From positions 3,397,001-3,461,000 of the forward strand of contig NZ_CP141266.1 in the NCBI RefSeq assembly GCF_030540775.2: DNA of 64,000 nt. The letters run 5' to 3'. A program made the position numbers and the translations under genes. Positions 50,267 through 58,460 of this stretch are shown here, piece after piece. Origin of the DNA: Flavivirga abyssicola (lineage in GTDB: Bacteria; Bacteroidota; Bacteroidia; Flavobacteriales; Flavobacteriaceae). The first letter of the stretch is position 1, and each line of letters starts with the position of its first letter. Under the pieces are notes generated by a model. The model was not told the origin of the DNA. It searched no databases and was given only the letters and a program-made list of their open reading frames with translations.

Positions 50267-52108
50267 TTAGAAAGGCCATATCATTGGCACTAATATTAAT
50301 GATATAATAAAAAAGATCAGTAGTAGCGGTGCTCCTACTTTTAAATAATTCATAAATTTATAGCCACCGGCGGTCATCACCATAGCATTAGTTGTAGTTC
50401 CTATTGGGGTTAAGAAAGCCGTTGATGCACTTATGGCAACTACAATCATAAATGGAGCAGGAGACAGGTTTAGTGAGTTTGCAGCAAGTATAGCTATAGG
50501 TGCCATTAAAACAGCTGTTGCTGAGTTGTTAATGACTTGGCTAAATGTTGTTGTTAGTAGAAATACGCCACCTAGTAATAATACAGGGTGAATAGATCCT
50601 AAATAATCGACTAAACCATTAGCTATAACTTGTGCCGTTCCTGTTTTTTGTAATGCTACACCCATAGGGATCATAGCAGCAATCATAACAACACTTGTCC
50701 AACTGATGCCTTTATATGCTTTAGAAATAGGGACACAGCCTGTTAATAAAACGATACCAGCAGAAATTAATGCCGCAATTGATCCTGGTACTATTTTAAA
50801 GACCATGAATATGATCATGAGAACTAAAGCACCTAAAGCGATAAAAGATTTAGAACTAAGGCTTTCTACATTTTTAGCCATACCTTCAGGACTACCAATA
50901 ATAACCAGATTTTCATGTTGCTTCTTTAAATCATCAATATGTTCCCAGGTACCTCGTATTAAAAAAGCATCACCTGCTTTTACAGTAATTTCTTTTTCTT
51001 GCAGCGGTTTATTATTTCTTGATGCTGCTAAAAGCTGGATCCCATATCGTTTAAAGTAATCGCCTAATTTATATCTTCTACCAACTAAAATAGAGTTAGG
51101 GTTTACGATCACTTCGGTCATACCGACCTCTTGATTAATTAAATTATTTTTTAACTCATCTGTAATAGGTTCTAGTGGTAATAGACCCAATCTAAACGAA
51201 ATCATAAGCTTATTGATGGCTTCTGTATCTCCTTTTACAGTAATAATATCATGATAGCATAGCTCTGTATTTGGGCTTGGAAACTCTTCAAATTGATGTA
51301 TCCCTTTTAAAACATTTGGATGTCTTCTTTTTAATCGAATAATTGAGATATTATAATTTTTTTCAAACTGCCATTCTTCAATTTTTGTGTTGATTAACGG
51401 AGATAACGATCTTATACGCAATCTGTAATAGCCTTCATCAATTTTATAAGCTTCTATCCAGTTATGTAAAGTAGATTCAATATTTACAGGCTTATTATTC
51501 GTTTTGTTTTTTGGTAATAATTTGTAGCCTATGTATCTAAAATAAATTAAAGCCACTATTAATAATGGAATCCCTATTAATGAAAATTCAAAAAATGAGA
51601 ACCCATCAAAACCAGCATCTATCAAAGCATTACTGGCAATAATATTTGGGGGCGTACCTGTTAACGTTAGTAAGCCGCCAGTATTGGACCCAAAAGCAAC
51701 AGGCATTAGCATTTTAGATGGAAGCGTACCTATGCTCCAGGCAGATGATATTGTAAGAGGCATCAAAGTGGCTACTGTACCTGTATTACTTACGAAACCA
51801 GATAATACACCTGCACCTAGTGTTACTATAACTAATAATTTTGGAACGCTTTTTCCTGCCCATTCTACAAACTTTTTACCAGCTAAAGCAGTCCATCCAG
51901 TTTGGGCAATTCCTTCGCCTATAATAAAAAGAGCAGCAATCATGATGACGGTTGGGTTACTAAACCCGCTTAGCGTTTCTGTTGGAGTTAAAATTCCTGT
52001 TAGGAATAAACTTATCATAGACATGAGAGCTACAATGTCTGGTGTAAACTTTCCCCAAACAAAGAAACCAATGGTAATAACTAAAATGACGAGCATTAAG
52101 TAGATCAT
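50267..52108 (-). CDS. SLC13 (DASS) family permease with RCK_C-type domains, operon with pckA
   Basis: 613 residues and near-identical layout to the 3308-5158 protein: SNTGTVATLMPL, NTGGLLTLTGTPPN, two central TrkA-C domains (SIIRLKRRHPNVLKG; TVKAGDAFLIRGTWEHI), INNSATAVLMAPIA, TPIGTTTNAMV. It lacks the Asn run. Being directly upstream of pckA suggests that the substrate is a C4-dicarboxylate or citrate. Short AT-rich leader before it with no clear TAnnTTTG. Confidence 0.92.
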   Translation of the reverse strand: MIYLMLVILVITIGFFVWGKFTPDIVALMSMISLFLTGILTPTETLSGFSNPTVIMIAALFIIGEGIAQTGWTALAGKKFVEWAGKSVPKLLVIVTLGAGVLSGFVSNTGTVATLMPLTISSAWSIGTLPSKMLMPVAFGSNTGGLLTLTGTPPNIIASNALIDAGFDGFSFFEFSLIGIPLLIVALIYFRYIGYKLLPKNKTNNKPVNIESTLHNWIEAYKIDEGYYRLRIRSLSPLINTKIEEWQFEKNYNISIIRLKRRHPNVLKGIHQFEEFPSPNTELCYHDIITVKGDTEAINKLMISFRLGLLPLEPITDELKNNLINQEVGMTEVIVNPNSILVGRRYKLGDYFKRYGIQLLAASRNNKPLQEKEITVKAGDAFLIRGTWEHIDDLKKQHENLVIIGSPEGMAKNVESLSSKSFIALGALVLMIIFMVFKIVPGSIAALISAGIVLLTGCVPISKAYKGISWTSVVMIAAMIPMGVALQKTGTAQVIANGLVDYLGSIHPVLLLGGVFLLTTTFSQVINNSATAVLMAPIAILAANSLNLSPAPFMIVVAISASTAFLTPIGTTTNAMVMTAGGYKFMNYLKVGAPLLLIFFIISLILVPMIWPF

Positions 52109-52358
52109 AATTTTGTAATTGTTTTTTTAGTTTTAGTGATGTAATAATTATAGAGTAAAATTACTGCTGATTATCGCTAATAATTATGATTAATGTCATG
52201 CTTTTTCCAGTAGCCTTGTTTTTGGGGAATTATGAAAATTCAGTGCTATTTTATATAGAAAATGAATACGAAAACGTAAGAGTAGTATTGAGTTTTTAAT
52301 GATTTATTATATATTTAATAAATATGGGTTTAAGAGTCGTAAATAATTAATAAAATAG

Positions 52359-53153
52359 GTGGAAAAAACAGAATTTGAGATATCTAAAATGGATTGTCCT
52401 TCTGAAGAAAATTTAATTCGGATGAAGTTGGAAGGTATAGGGGCTATTAAGAATTTAGAATTTGATATTCCAAATCGAAAACTTTTTGTGTTTCATACAA
52501 AAGACATTGATAGTATTGAAAAGTCTATAGTTGAACTTAATTTAGGAGCTACAAGAATAAGTACAGAACAGACTAATCAAACTCACTTTAACGTAGAGGT
52601 TAATCAAAGAAAACTACTTTGGATAGTATTGGGGATTAATTTCTGTTTTTTTATTATAGAAATGATTACAGGTTTAGTTTCTAAATCCATGGGACTTGTG
52701 GCAGATAGTTTAGATATGCTTGCAGATAGTTTTGTTTATGGTATTAGCCTTTTTGCTGTAGGTGGAACACTTATTAAGAAAAAACAAATAGCCAAACTTG
52801 CAGGTTATTTTCAAATTATACTAGCAACCATTGGTTTTGTTGAGGTTTTAAGACGATTTTTAAGTGAAGAAGTATTGCCAGATTTCTCAACTATGATAAT
52901 TGTTTCTATTTTTGCACTTATAGCAAATGGCATCTGTTTATATGTGTTGCAAAAGACAAAAAATAAAGAAGAAGTACATATGCAAGCAAGTATGATTTTT
53001 ACGTCTAATGATGTGATTATTAACTTGGGGGTTATCATTGCTGGAGTTTTAGTAACTTGGTTAAATTCAAACAAACCAGATTTAATTATAGGAACTATTG
53101 TTTTTGTTTTAGTAATTCAGGGGGCTTTCAGGATTTTAAAACTCAGTAAATAA
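52359..53153 (+). CDS. Cation diffusion facilitator-like transporter with HMA-like N-terminus
   Basis: 264 residues from GTG. Residues 1-70 form an HMA-like ferredoxin fold in which the metal motif is MDCPSEE, so only one Cys of CXXC remains. Residues 88-260 hold six helices of the cation-efflux fold, with SLDMLADSFVYGIS in place of the CDF HxxxD and SNDVIINLGVIIAG in the second site. This subfamily is found next to metal genes in Bacteroidota and probably moves a divalent cation, but altered sites make the substrate unclear. Next gene 31 bases downstream. Confidence 0.85.
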   Translation: MEKTEFEISKMDCPSEENLIRMKLEGIGAIKNLEFDIPNRKLFVFHTKDIDSIEKSIVELNLGATRISTEQTNQTHFNVEVNQRKLLWIVLGINFCFFIIEMITGLVSKSMGLVADSLDMLADSFVYGISLFAVGGTLIKKKQIAKLAGYFQIILATIGFVEVLRRFLSEEVLPDFSTMIIVSIFALIANGICLYVLQKTKNKEEVHMQASMIFTSNDVIINLGVIIAGVLVTWLNSNKPDLIIGTIVFVLVIQGAFRILKLSK

Positions 53154-53184
53154 AAGTACTAATTAGTAGACTAATAAAAATGTT

Positions 53185-53901
53185 ATGAAAATAGATATTC
53201 TTGCTATTGGAGCACATCCTGATGATGTGGAATTAGGTTGTGGTGGTGTTATAGCAAAAGAAGTAGCCAATGGGAAAAGTGTTGGTATTATAGATTTAAC
53301 AAGAGGCGAGTTAGGAACGCGAGGTACGGCAGAAACCAGAGATATTGAAGCTGATGATGCGGCTAAGATACTTGGAGTCGATTTTCGTGTTAATATGGGA
53401 TTTGCAGATGGGTTTTTTATAAATGATAAAAAGCATCAATTAGAAATTATTAAAATGATTCGTAAATACCAACCAGATGTTGTGTTATGCAATGCTGTTG
53501 ATGATAGGCATATAGATCATGGAAAAGGAAGCAAGTTGGTTAGCGACGCCTGTTTTTTAAGCGGATTAATTAAAATTGAAACTCATGATGGGGAAGAACA
53601 GCAGAACCCATGGCGGCCTAAGCAAGTATATCATTATATACAATGGAAAAATTTAGAACCAGATTTAGCTGTTGACATATCAGGGTTTATAGATAAAAAA
53701 ATGGCATCTGTGCTAGCTTACAAAACGCAGTTTTATGATAGTAATAGTAAAGAACCAGAAACACCTATTTCTAGCAAGAACTTTACAGACAGTATTATTT
53801 ATAGAGCTAGAGATTTAGGAAGATTGGTAGGGGTGGAGCATGCAGAAGGTTTTACTGTTGAAAGACATATTGCGGTTGATAGTTTATTCGATATTAAATA
53901 G
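53185..53901 (+). CDS. bshB1: Bacillithiol biosynthesis deacetylase BshB1
   Basis: 238 residues. PIG-L fold with metal site IGAHPDDVELGCGG (His11, Asp14) and HIDHGKGSKL. Characteristic BshB1 stretches: LTRGELGTRGTAETRDIEADDAAKILG, NMGFADGFF. It deacetylates GlcNAc-malate to GlcN-malate in bacillithiol synthesis, so this organism probably uses bacillithiol as its low-molecular thiol. It is much shorter than the secreted PIG-L at 29245-31767 and has no signal peptide. Confidence 0.94.
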   Translation: MKIDILAIGAHPDDVELGCGGVIAKEVANGKSVGIIDLTRGELGTRGTAETRDIEADDAAKILGVDFRVNMGFADGFFINDKKHQLEIIKMIRKYQPDVVLCNAVDDRHIDHGKGSKLVSDACFLSGLIKIETHDGEEQQNPWRPKQVYHYIQWKNLEPDLAVDISGFIDKKMASVLAYKTQFYDSNSKEPETPISSKNFTDSIIYRARDLGRLVGVEHAEGFTVERHIAVDSLFDIK

Positions 53902-53945
53902 TTATAATTTTCTGCCATTTTTTATATAAAATATTAAAAAAGTCT

Positions 53946-53976
53946 TTGTAGATAAAGTTTAAATCAATTACATTTG
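53946..53976 (+). promoter_or_regulatory. Promoter of tRNA-His
   Basis: TTG (53946-53948), 20 bases, TACATTTG (53969-53976), 26 bases before the tRNA: full Bacteroidota promoter match. Confidence 0.78.
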
Positions 53977-54002
53977 CACACGCATTACAAAATGCGTGAC
54001 AC

Positions 54003-54077
54003 GGTGGTTGTAGCTCAGTTGGTTAGAGCATTGGTTTGTGGTACCAAGGGTCGTGGGTTCGAATCCCATCATCCACC
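54003..54077 (+). tRNA. tRNA-His (GTG anticodon)
   Basis: Cloverleaf with the encoded extra G(-1) at 54003, acceptor GTGGTTG with CATCCAC, D arm GCTC-AGTTGGTTA-GAGC, anticodon loop TTGTGGT with GTG, T loop TTCGAAT, discriminator C73. CCA not encoded. Confidence 0.96.
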
Positions 54078-54086
54078 CAAAATTAA

Positions 54087-54117
54087 AAGCCTTTCAAATT
54101 TTTGAAAGGCTTTTTTT
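54087..54117. terminator. Terminator shared by tRNA-His and the M28 gene
   Basis: AAGCCTTTCAAA pairs with TTTGAAAGGCTT, followed by a T-run on the plus strand and A/T-rich DNA on the other. Confidence 0.88.
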
Positions 54118-54143
54118 GTCTACTGATGTAAAATAATTATGTC

Positions 54144-55154
54144 TTAATCCACTTTTACCCGTTTACTTCTATTTGCAATTTCCCAGGCTGTATGGAAAAT
54201 TAGTCGCGCTCGTGTTTCTAACAAATCGTATTGAATTTTGTCTGGAGTATCCGAAGGTCTATGATAATCGGCATGCGTACCATTAAAATAAAATATAACA
54301 GGGATATTATGTTTTGCAAAATTATAATGATCAGAACGATAATAAAAACGATTAGGGTCATCATCATCATTATATGTATAATCAAATGTCAGATTAATAT
54401 ATTTCTTGTTCACCGCTTCAGATATATTATGTAATTCCTTACTTAATTTATCCGATCCTATTAAGTATACATAGTTTCTATTCTTCTCATGTTTTTGATC
54501 TACACGACCAATCATATCTATATTTAAATTTGCAACTGTATTTTCTAGAGGTATTATAGGGTCTTCATCTGTATAGTATCTAGAACCGAATAGTCCTATT
54601 TCTTCACCTGTAACATGCAAAAATAAAATAGAACGTTTAGGACCATGACCTTTATCTGAAGCAGTTTTAAAAGCTTCAGCAATTTCTAAAATGGCAACGG
54701 TACCAGAACCATCATCATCTGCGCCATTGTTAATATCCCCATTTCCAGAAATGCCAATATGATCTAGGTGTGCCGAAATTATAACCACTTCATCTGGTCT
54801 TTCTGTACCTTCTATATATGCTAAAACATTTTCAGAATCCTTTATACCACCGGAAAAATAAGAAGCAGGGATTTCTTGAAAATAATCACCTTTTGCAATA
54901 GGAGACTGGATACCTGTAGATACATAATGGTTTTTAATAAACTCTACAGCTTTTTTTTGCCCAGGTTCACCTGTTTTTCTGCCTTCAAATTCATCTGAAG
55001 CATATATATAAAGAGCTTCTTTTAATTCATCTGCTGTAATAGTTTTGGCATAGTCTATAACATTGCCAGTATTTTTTGAAAGCTTCTTGTTTTGTGAATT
55101 GCTGCATCCAACTACAGATAGTGTAGTGTATAGAAGAATTACTAAATTTTTCAT
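54144..55154 (-). CDS. M28 family metallopeptidase lipoprotein, copy 1
   Basis: 336 residues. Lipoprotein signal ILLYTTLSVVGC. Peptidase signature: VVIISAHLDHIGISGNGDINNGADDDGSG with the first His and bridging Asp, HVTGEEIGLFGSRYY with catalytic Glu pair, LNIDMIGRVD and THADYHRPSDTPDKI with the last His. All five zinc ligands are present, so a two-zinc aminopeptidase is expected at the cell surface or periplasm. Tandem paralogue of 55218-56267. Confidence 0.92.
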   Translation of the reverse strand: MKNLVILLYTTLSVVGCSNSQNKKLSKNTGNVIDYAKTITADELKEALYIYASDEFEGRKTGEPGQKKAVEFIKNHYVSTGIQSPIAKGDYFQEIPASYFSGGIKDSENVLAYIEGTERPDEVVIISAHLDHIGISGNGDINNGADDDGSGTVAILEIAEAFKTASDKGHGPKRSILFLHVTGEEIGLFGSRYYTDEDPIIPLENTVANLNIDMIGRVDQKHEKNRNYVYLIGSDKLSKELHNISEAVNKKYINLTFDYTYNDDDDPNRFYYRSDHYNFAKHNIPVIFYFNGTHADYHRPSDTPDKIQYDLLETRARLIFHTAWEIANRSKRVKVD

Positions 55155-55217
55155 TTTATAAAAATATATTTCGTACGATATTACAAAAATGAATTAATAG
55201 AATAGCAATTTTTGAAT

Positions 55218-56267
55218 CTAATTTAACAGTTCATTGTGTTCGTCAACTACGATACGGTGTTTTTGATTGGCAATTTGCCATGCAGTAGTAAATATAAGCT
55301 TTGTACGTCTTTGTAAAAGATCATAATCTATTTTATCAGGCGTATCTGTAGGTTCGTGGTAATCACTATGCTCTCCATTAAAATAAAAAATAACAGGAAT
55401 ACCTTTTAACGCAAAATTATAGTGATCTGAGCGCGAGTAATATTTATGTACTTCGCCCTCAGCATTATATCTGTAATCTATATTTATGTTGAAATAGGAT
55501 GCATTTATTTTTTCAGATAAATAATGCAACTCCTTGCTTAGCCTGTCTGATCCAATTAAATAGATGTAATCTTTATTGTTTTGATGTATGTCGTCAACTC
55601 TCCCTATCATATCGATATTAAGATTAGCAATTGTATTTTCTAAAGGAAACACGGGATGTTGTGTATAGAATTCAGAACCTTGTTTACCTATTTCTTCTGC
55701 GGTTAAATGTAAAAACAAGATACTACGTTTTGGTCCATGACCATCTTTTTCGGCCAATTTAAAAGCTTGGGCCATTTCCATGATTGCTACAGTGCCAGAG
55801 CCATCATCATCTGCACCATGATTTATTTGACCATTATCAGAAATACCAAGATGATCTAGATGCGCAGAAATAATAATAATGTCTTCTGGATACTCGCTAC
55901 CTTCTATATACGCTAAAACATTTTCTGAATCTTTAATACCTTTCGAAAAAAAAGTTTCAGGAATAACCTGATAATAATTATCACCTCCAAAAGGAGATTT
56001 TATGTTCTCATTTTTATAATATGATTTTAAAAATTCAGAAGCTAATTTTTGTCCTTTTTCTCCAACTTTTCTACCTTCAAATTCATCTGAAGAAAATTTA
56101 TATAAGTGTGTTTTTAGTTCTTTGGTAGTTATGGTATTAGCGTAGTTTATTACATGCGTACTATCTACTAATTGAATACTATCTTTAAGGTTTTGGATTC
56201 TTGTAGTATACTTTGGTGTGGAACAAGTGCCCACAAGGATTACCGATAGTATATAAAAGTATTTCAT
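55218..56267 (-). CDS. M28 family metallopeptidase lipoprotein, copy 2
   Basis: 349 residues with lipobox VGTC (MKYFYILSVILVGTC). The same peptidase motifs as copy 1: SAHLDHLGISDNGQINHGADDDGSG, HLTAEEIGKQGSEFY, LNIDMIGRVDD, EHSDYHEPTDTPDKI. By eye the proteins are about 60 percent identical with differences in the surface loops near the pocket. A 63-base gap separates them, in the same direction, so they are a tandem duplication with possible substrate divergence. Confidence 0.92.
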   Translation of the reverse strand: MKYFYILSVILVGTCSTPKYTTRIQNLKDSIQLVDSTHVINYANTITTKELKTHLYKFSSDEFEGRKVGEKGQKLASEFLKSYYKNENIKSPFGGDNYYQVIPETFFSKGIKDSENVLAYIEGSEYPEDIIIISAHLDHLGISDNGQINHGADDDGSGTVAIMEMAQAFKLAEKDGHGPKRSILFLHLTAEEIGKQGSEFYTQHPVFPLENTIANLNIDMIGRVDDIHQNNKDYIYLIGSDRLSKELHYLSEKINASYFNINIDYRYNAEGEVHKYYSRSDHYNFALKGIPVIFYFNGEHSDYHEPTDTPDKIDYDLLQRRTKLIFTTAWQIANQKHRIVVDEHNELLN

Positions 56268-56453
56268 GCGTTTTTAGTCCGATTTTTACATGTAACTAAT
56301 AGCTAATTCATTTTCGAGGGAGAGAAAATTTTTAGAGTGCTAGTTTTATTCTAAGCTTTAGTCTACAAATATATACAAATACAGGAGAAATTACTTACCT
56401 AAAAAGATGAAATTTTTATTAAAAATTTTGAAGCTTTTAATATACTTCTTCAT

Positions 56454-56738
56454 TTAAAATCTGTTTTTTGTGATTTGTAAAGTATTGGTATTTATCATTT
56501 CATTTTTATCGAAGATAAATTTATACGCAGCTATGGCTAATACTATAGCGGTAACCAAGAATGTAAACTGAATTACTTTTTTTTCCTGGCTACTTTTTTT
56601 TGACAAGTAAAATACCACTAACCCAAATGTTAATCCAGCTATAATGGACATAATTTCTAAGTTATAAATTAGAAGTCCAATTAGCATTATTGCTAAGACA
56701 GAAGCTAAAATAGCTAAAAAAACAAAGATTATTTTCAT
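56454..56738 (-). CDS. Small membrane protein, function unknown
   Basis: 94 residues with three hydrophobic helices (IIFVFLAILASVLAIMLIGLLIY; IMSIIAGLTFGLVVFYL; FTFLVTAIVLAIAAYKFIF) and a short polar tail. No motif recognised. Single gene between M28 copy 2 and the UspA gene. Confidence 0.6.
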   Translation of the reverse strand: MKIIFVFLAILASVLAIMLIGLLIYNLEIMSIIAGLTFGLVVFYLSKKSSQEKKVIQFTFLVTAIVLAIAAYKFIFDKNEMINTNTLQITKNRF

Positions 56739-56945
56739 TTAAAATATTTATTCATTTAAACCAGATTTCTGATTTAATTTTTGGTATGATTAATTGTACT
56801 AATTCGAGAGTTAAGGCCTATATACTACTACAAAAAATCAAAATTTATATGCGCACATTGTACGTTAACATTAATTGTGCCGAAAATGAAATATTTCAAA
56901 TTATTTTTTAACTTTTTATTGTAAATGTAAGTAATGGATCACAAC

Positions 56946-56957
56946 TGACATTTGTCA
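56946..56957. promoter_or_regulatory. CRP/FNR-type palindrome TGACATTTGTCA
   Basis: Half sites TGAC and GTCA around ATTT, extended to AACTGACATTTGTCATAGTT with partial outer symmetry (AAC..GTT). It lies 56 bases before the uspA ATG at 57013. CRP/FNR-family regulators of Bacteroidota use TGACNNNNGTCA-like sites in anaerobic or nitrosative control. Confidence 0.5.
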
Positions 56958-57012
56958 TAGTTTTTTTTTGTCCGTGAGACTATATTTACTTGAAATTCCA
57001 TTCAGTATTTCA

Positions 57013-57852
57013 ATGAAAACGATATTGTTACCCACAGATTTTTCCAAGAACTCAATGAACTCTATTGATTTTGCTGTAGCATTGTTTAAGGATGTTGAGT
57101 GCGAATTTTATTTGCTAAATGTGCAAAAAGCATCATCATTTATTTCTGACGACATGATTGCTGTTGCATCATCTGCAACTATTTATAAAACCATAATCGA
57201 TGCCGCTAAAAAATCCTTATCAAACATTATTTCTAAATTAGAAAAGCGTGATAAAAATGATAAACACCATTTTCACTCAATGGTTGATTACGATAACTTT
57301 ATAGATTCTATCAACCAAGTTTCTGAGAAAAACCAAGTTGATTTGATAATTATGGGAACTAAAGGTGCTTCTGGATTGCAAAAGGTGATCTTTGGAAGCA
57401 ATACGGTACGAGTTATACAGCGATGTAAAGTACCAGTACTTGCAATTCCTGATAATTGTGTTTTTTCTAACTTAAATAAATTGCTTTTTGCTCCTAACAA
57501 TGTGAATTCATTTGATGTTACCCACTTAAAACCTTTAGTCGATTTAGTAGCTCAAAACGATTCTAAATTACATGTTTTACACGTTGCTGACGAAAACCAT
57601 TTAGTACAGAAACAAGGTAAGAATGTCGATTTTTTTAATTTACATTTTACGAATTCTATTCATGATTATATAGATGTAAAAACTAAAGATATGTATGATG
57701 TTGTACATAAGTATATCATTAGGAATAATATAAAAATGCTATGTATGGTAGATGAGAAACATTCTTTTTTAGAACGTTTGTTTAATAAACATTTGGTTGA
57801 AACTTTTGCCTTTAGTATCGATATCCCCTTTCTGGTAATGAAAAATAATTAA
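57013..57852 (+). CDS. Universal stress protein, two-domain UspA
   Basis: I use the ATG at 57013 (MKTILLPTDFSKNSMN), the universal start of the family; the TTG at 56968 adds 15 residues with no support. 279 residues. Domain 1 (about 1-145) has the ATP-binding pattern GTKGASGLQKVIFGSNT and ends with VRVIQRCKVPVLAIP. Domain 2 (about 150-279) keeps the fold but lacks the nucleotide motif. Followed by a cytochrome c gene 16 bases later, so the pair is probably an oxygen- or redox-responsive operon. Confidence 0.9.
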   Translation: MKTILLPTDFSKNSMNSIDFAVALFKDVECEFYLLNVQKASSFISDDMIAVASSATIYKTIIDAAKKSLSNIISKLEKRDKNDKHHFHSMVDYDNFIDSINQVSEKNQVDLIIMGTKGASGLQKVIFGSNTVRVIQRCKVPVLAIPDNCVFSNLNKLLFAPNNVNSFDVTHLKPLVDLVAQNDSKLHVLHVADENHLVQKQGKNVDFFNLHFTNSIHDYIDVKTKDMYDVVHKYIIRNNIKMLCMVDEKHSFLERLFNKHLVETFAFSIDIPFLVMKNN

Positions 57853-57868
57853 CTTAAAAATATGTGAA

Positions 57869-58330
57869 ATGAAAGTATTAATCTTTTTTATGGTATTCAC
57901 TTTTATGTTTACAAGCTGTAAAAAGCCTAAAGATGAACAGAGTAAATATTTAACGGAATCTTATAGTCAAAATGATCAGGAACATCCAGGTAAAAAGCTT
58001 ATGGAAACACACTGCTATTTATGTCATGATGCTACCACAAGTGAAGCTGAAAGGTTGGGCCCTCCAATGATAGCAATTAAAAAAAGATATATTTTTCCAG
58101 ATACATCAAAAGAAGAATTTGTGAATGATATGCAAGATTGGATTAAAAACCCCAACGAAAAAGACGCAAAAATGTATGGAGCTGTTAGACGGTTTGGAGT
58201 CATGCAAAAATTACCGTATTCAGAAGAGGTTATTGGGCAAATAGCGGACTATATGTTTGATAATCAAATTGAACAACCTGTATGGTTTGAAGAACATTAC
58301 AAACAAATGAGAGGGAATATGAAAAGGTAA
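57869..58330 (+). CDS. Monohaem c-type cytochrome lipoprotein
   Basis: 153 residues. Lipoprotein signal MKVLIFFMVFTFMFTSC (lipobox FTSC). Haem site HCYLCH (Cys49, Cys52, His53), then GPPMIAIKKRYIFPDTSKEEF and the likely distal ligand in GVMQKLPYSEEVIGQIADY, a class I layout. Probably tethered to the membrane surface as a small electron carrier. Co-transcribed with the UspA gene. Confidence 0.9.
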   Translation: MKVLIFFMVFTFMFTSCKKPKDEQSKYLTESYSQNDQEHPGKKLMETHCYLCHDATTSEAERLGPPMIAIKKRYIFPDTSKEEFVNDMQDWIKNPNEKDAKMYGAVRRFGVMQKLPYSEEVIGQIADYMFDNQIEQPVWFEEHYKQMRGNMKR

Positions 58331-58460
58331 ATTATGCCTTTTAGAGAATAATGATGTGAAAAGGGTTTAGCGCATAATGGTGTTAAGCTCTTTTTTTTAG
58401 AGTATTATTTATGTGTTTATAAGCTAATCAACCGATTATTTCATATGAATTTATTCATTT

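Noticed and set aside
51684-52103. 139-codon plus-strand frame opposite the SLC13 gene
   Set aside because: A similar antisense frame occurs at 4629-4958 opposite the paralogous permease, as expected from shared codon use, not from a second gene.
56968-57012. N-terminal extension of UspA from TTG
   Set aside because: UspA proteins start at MKxILxPTDFS; the added 15 residues would overlap the leader just after the palindrome.
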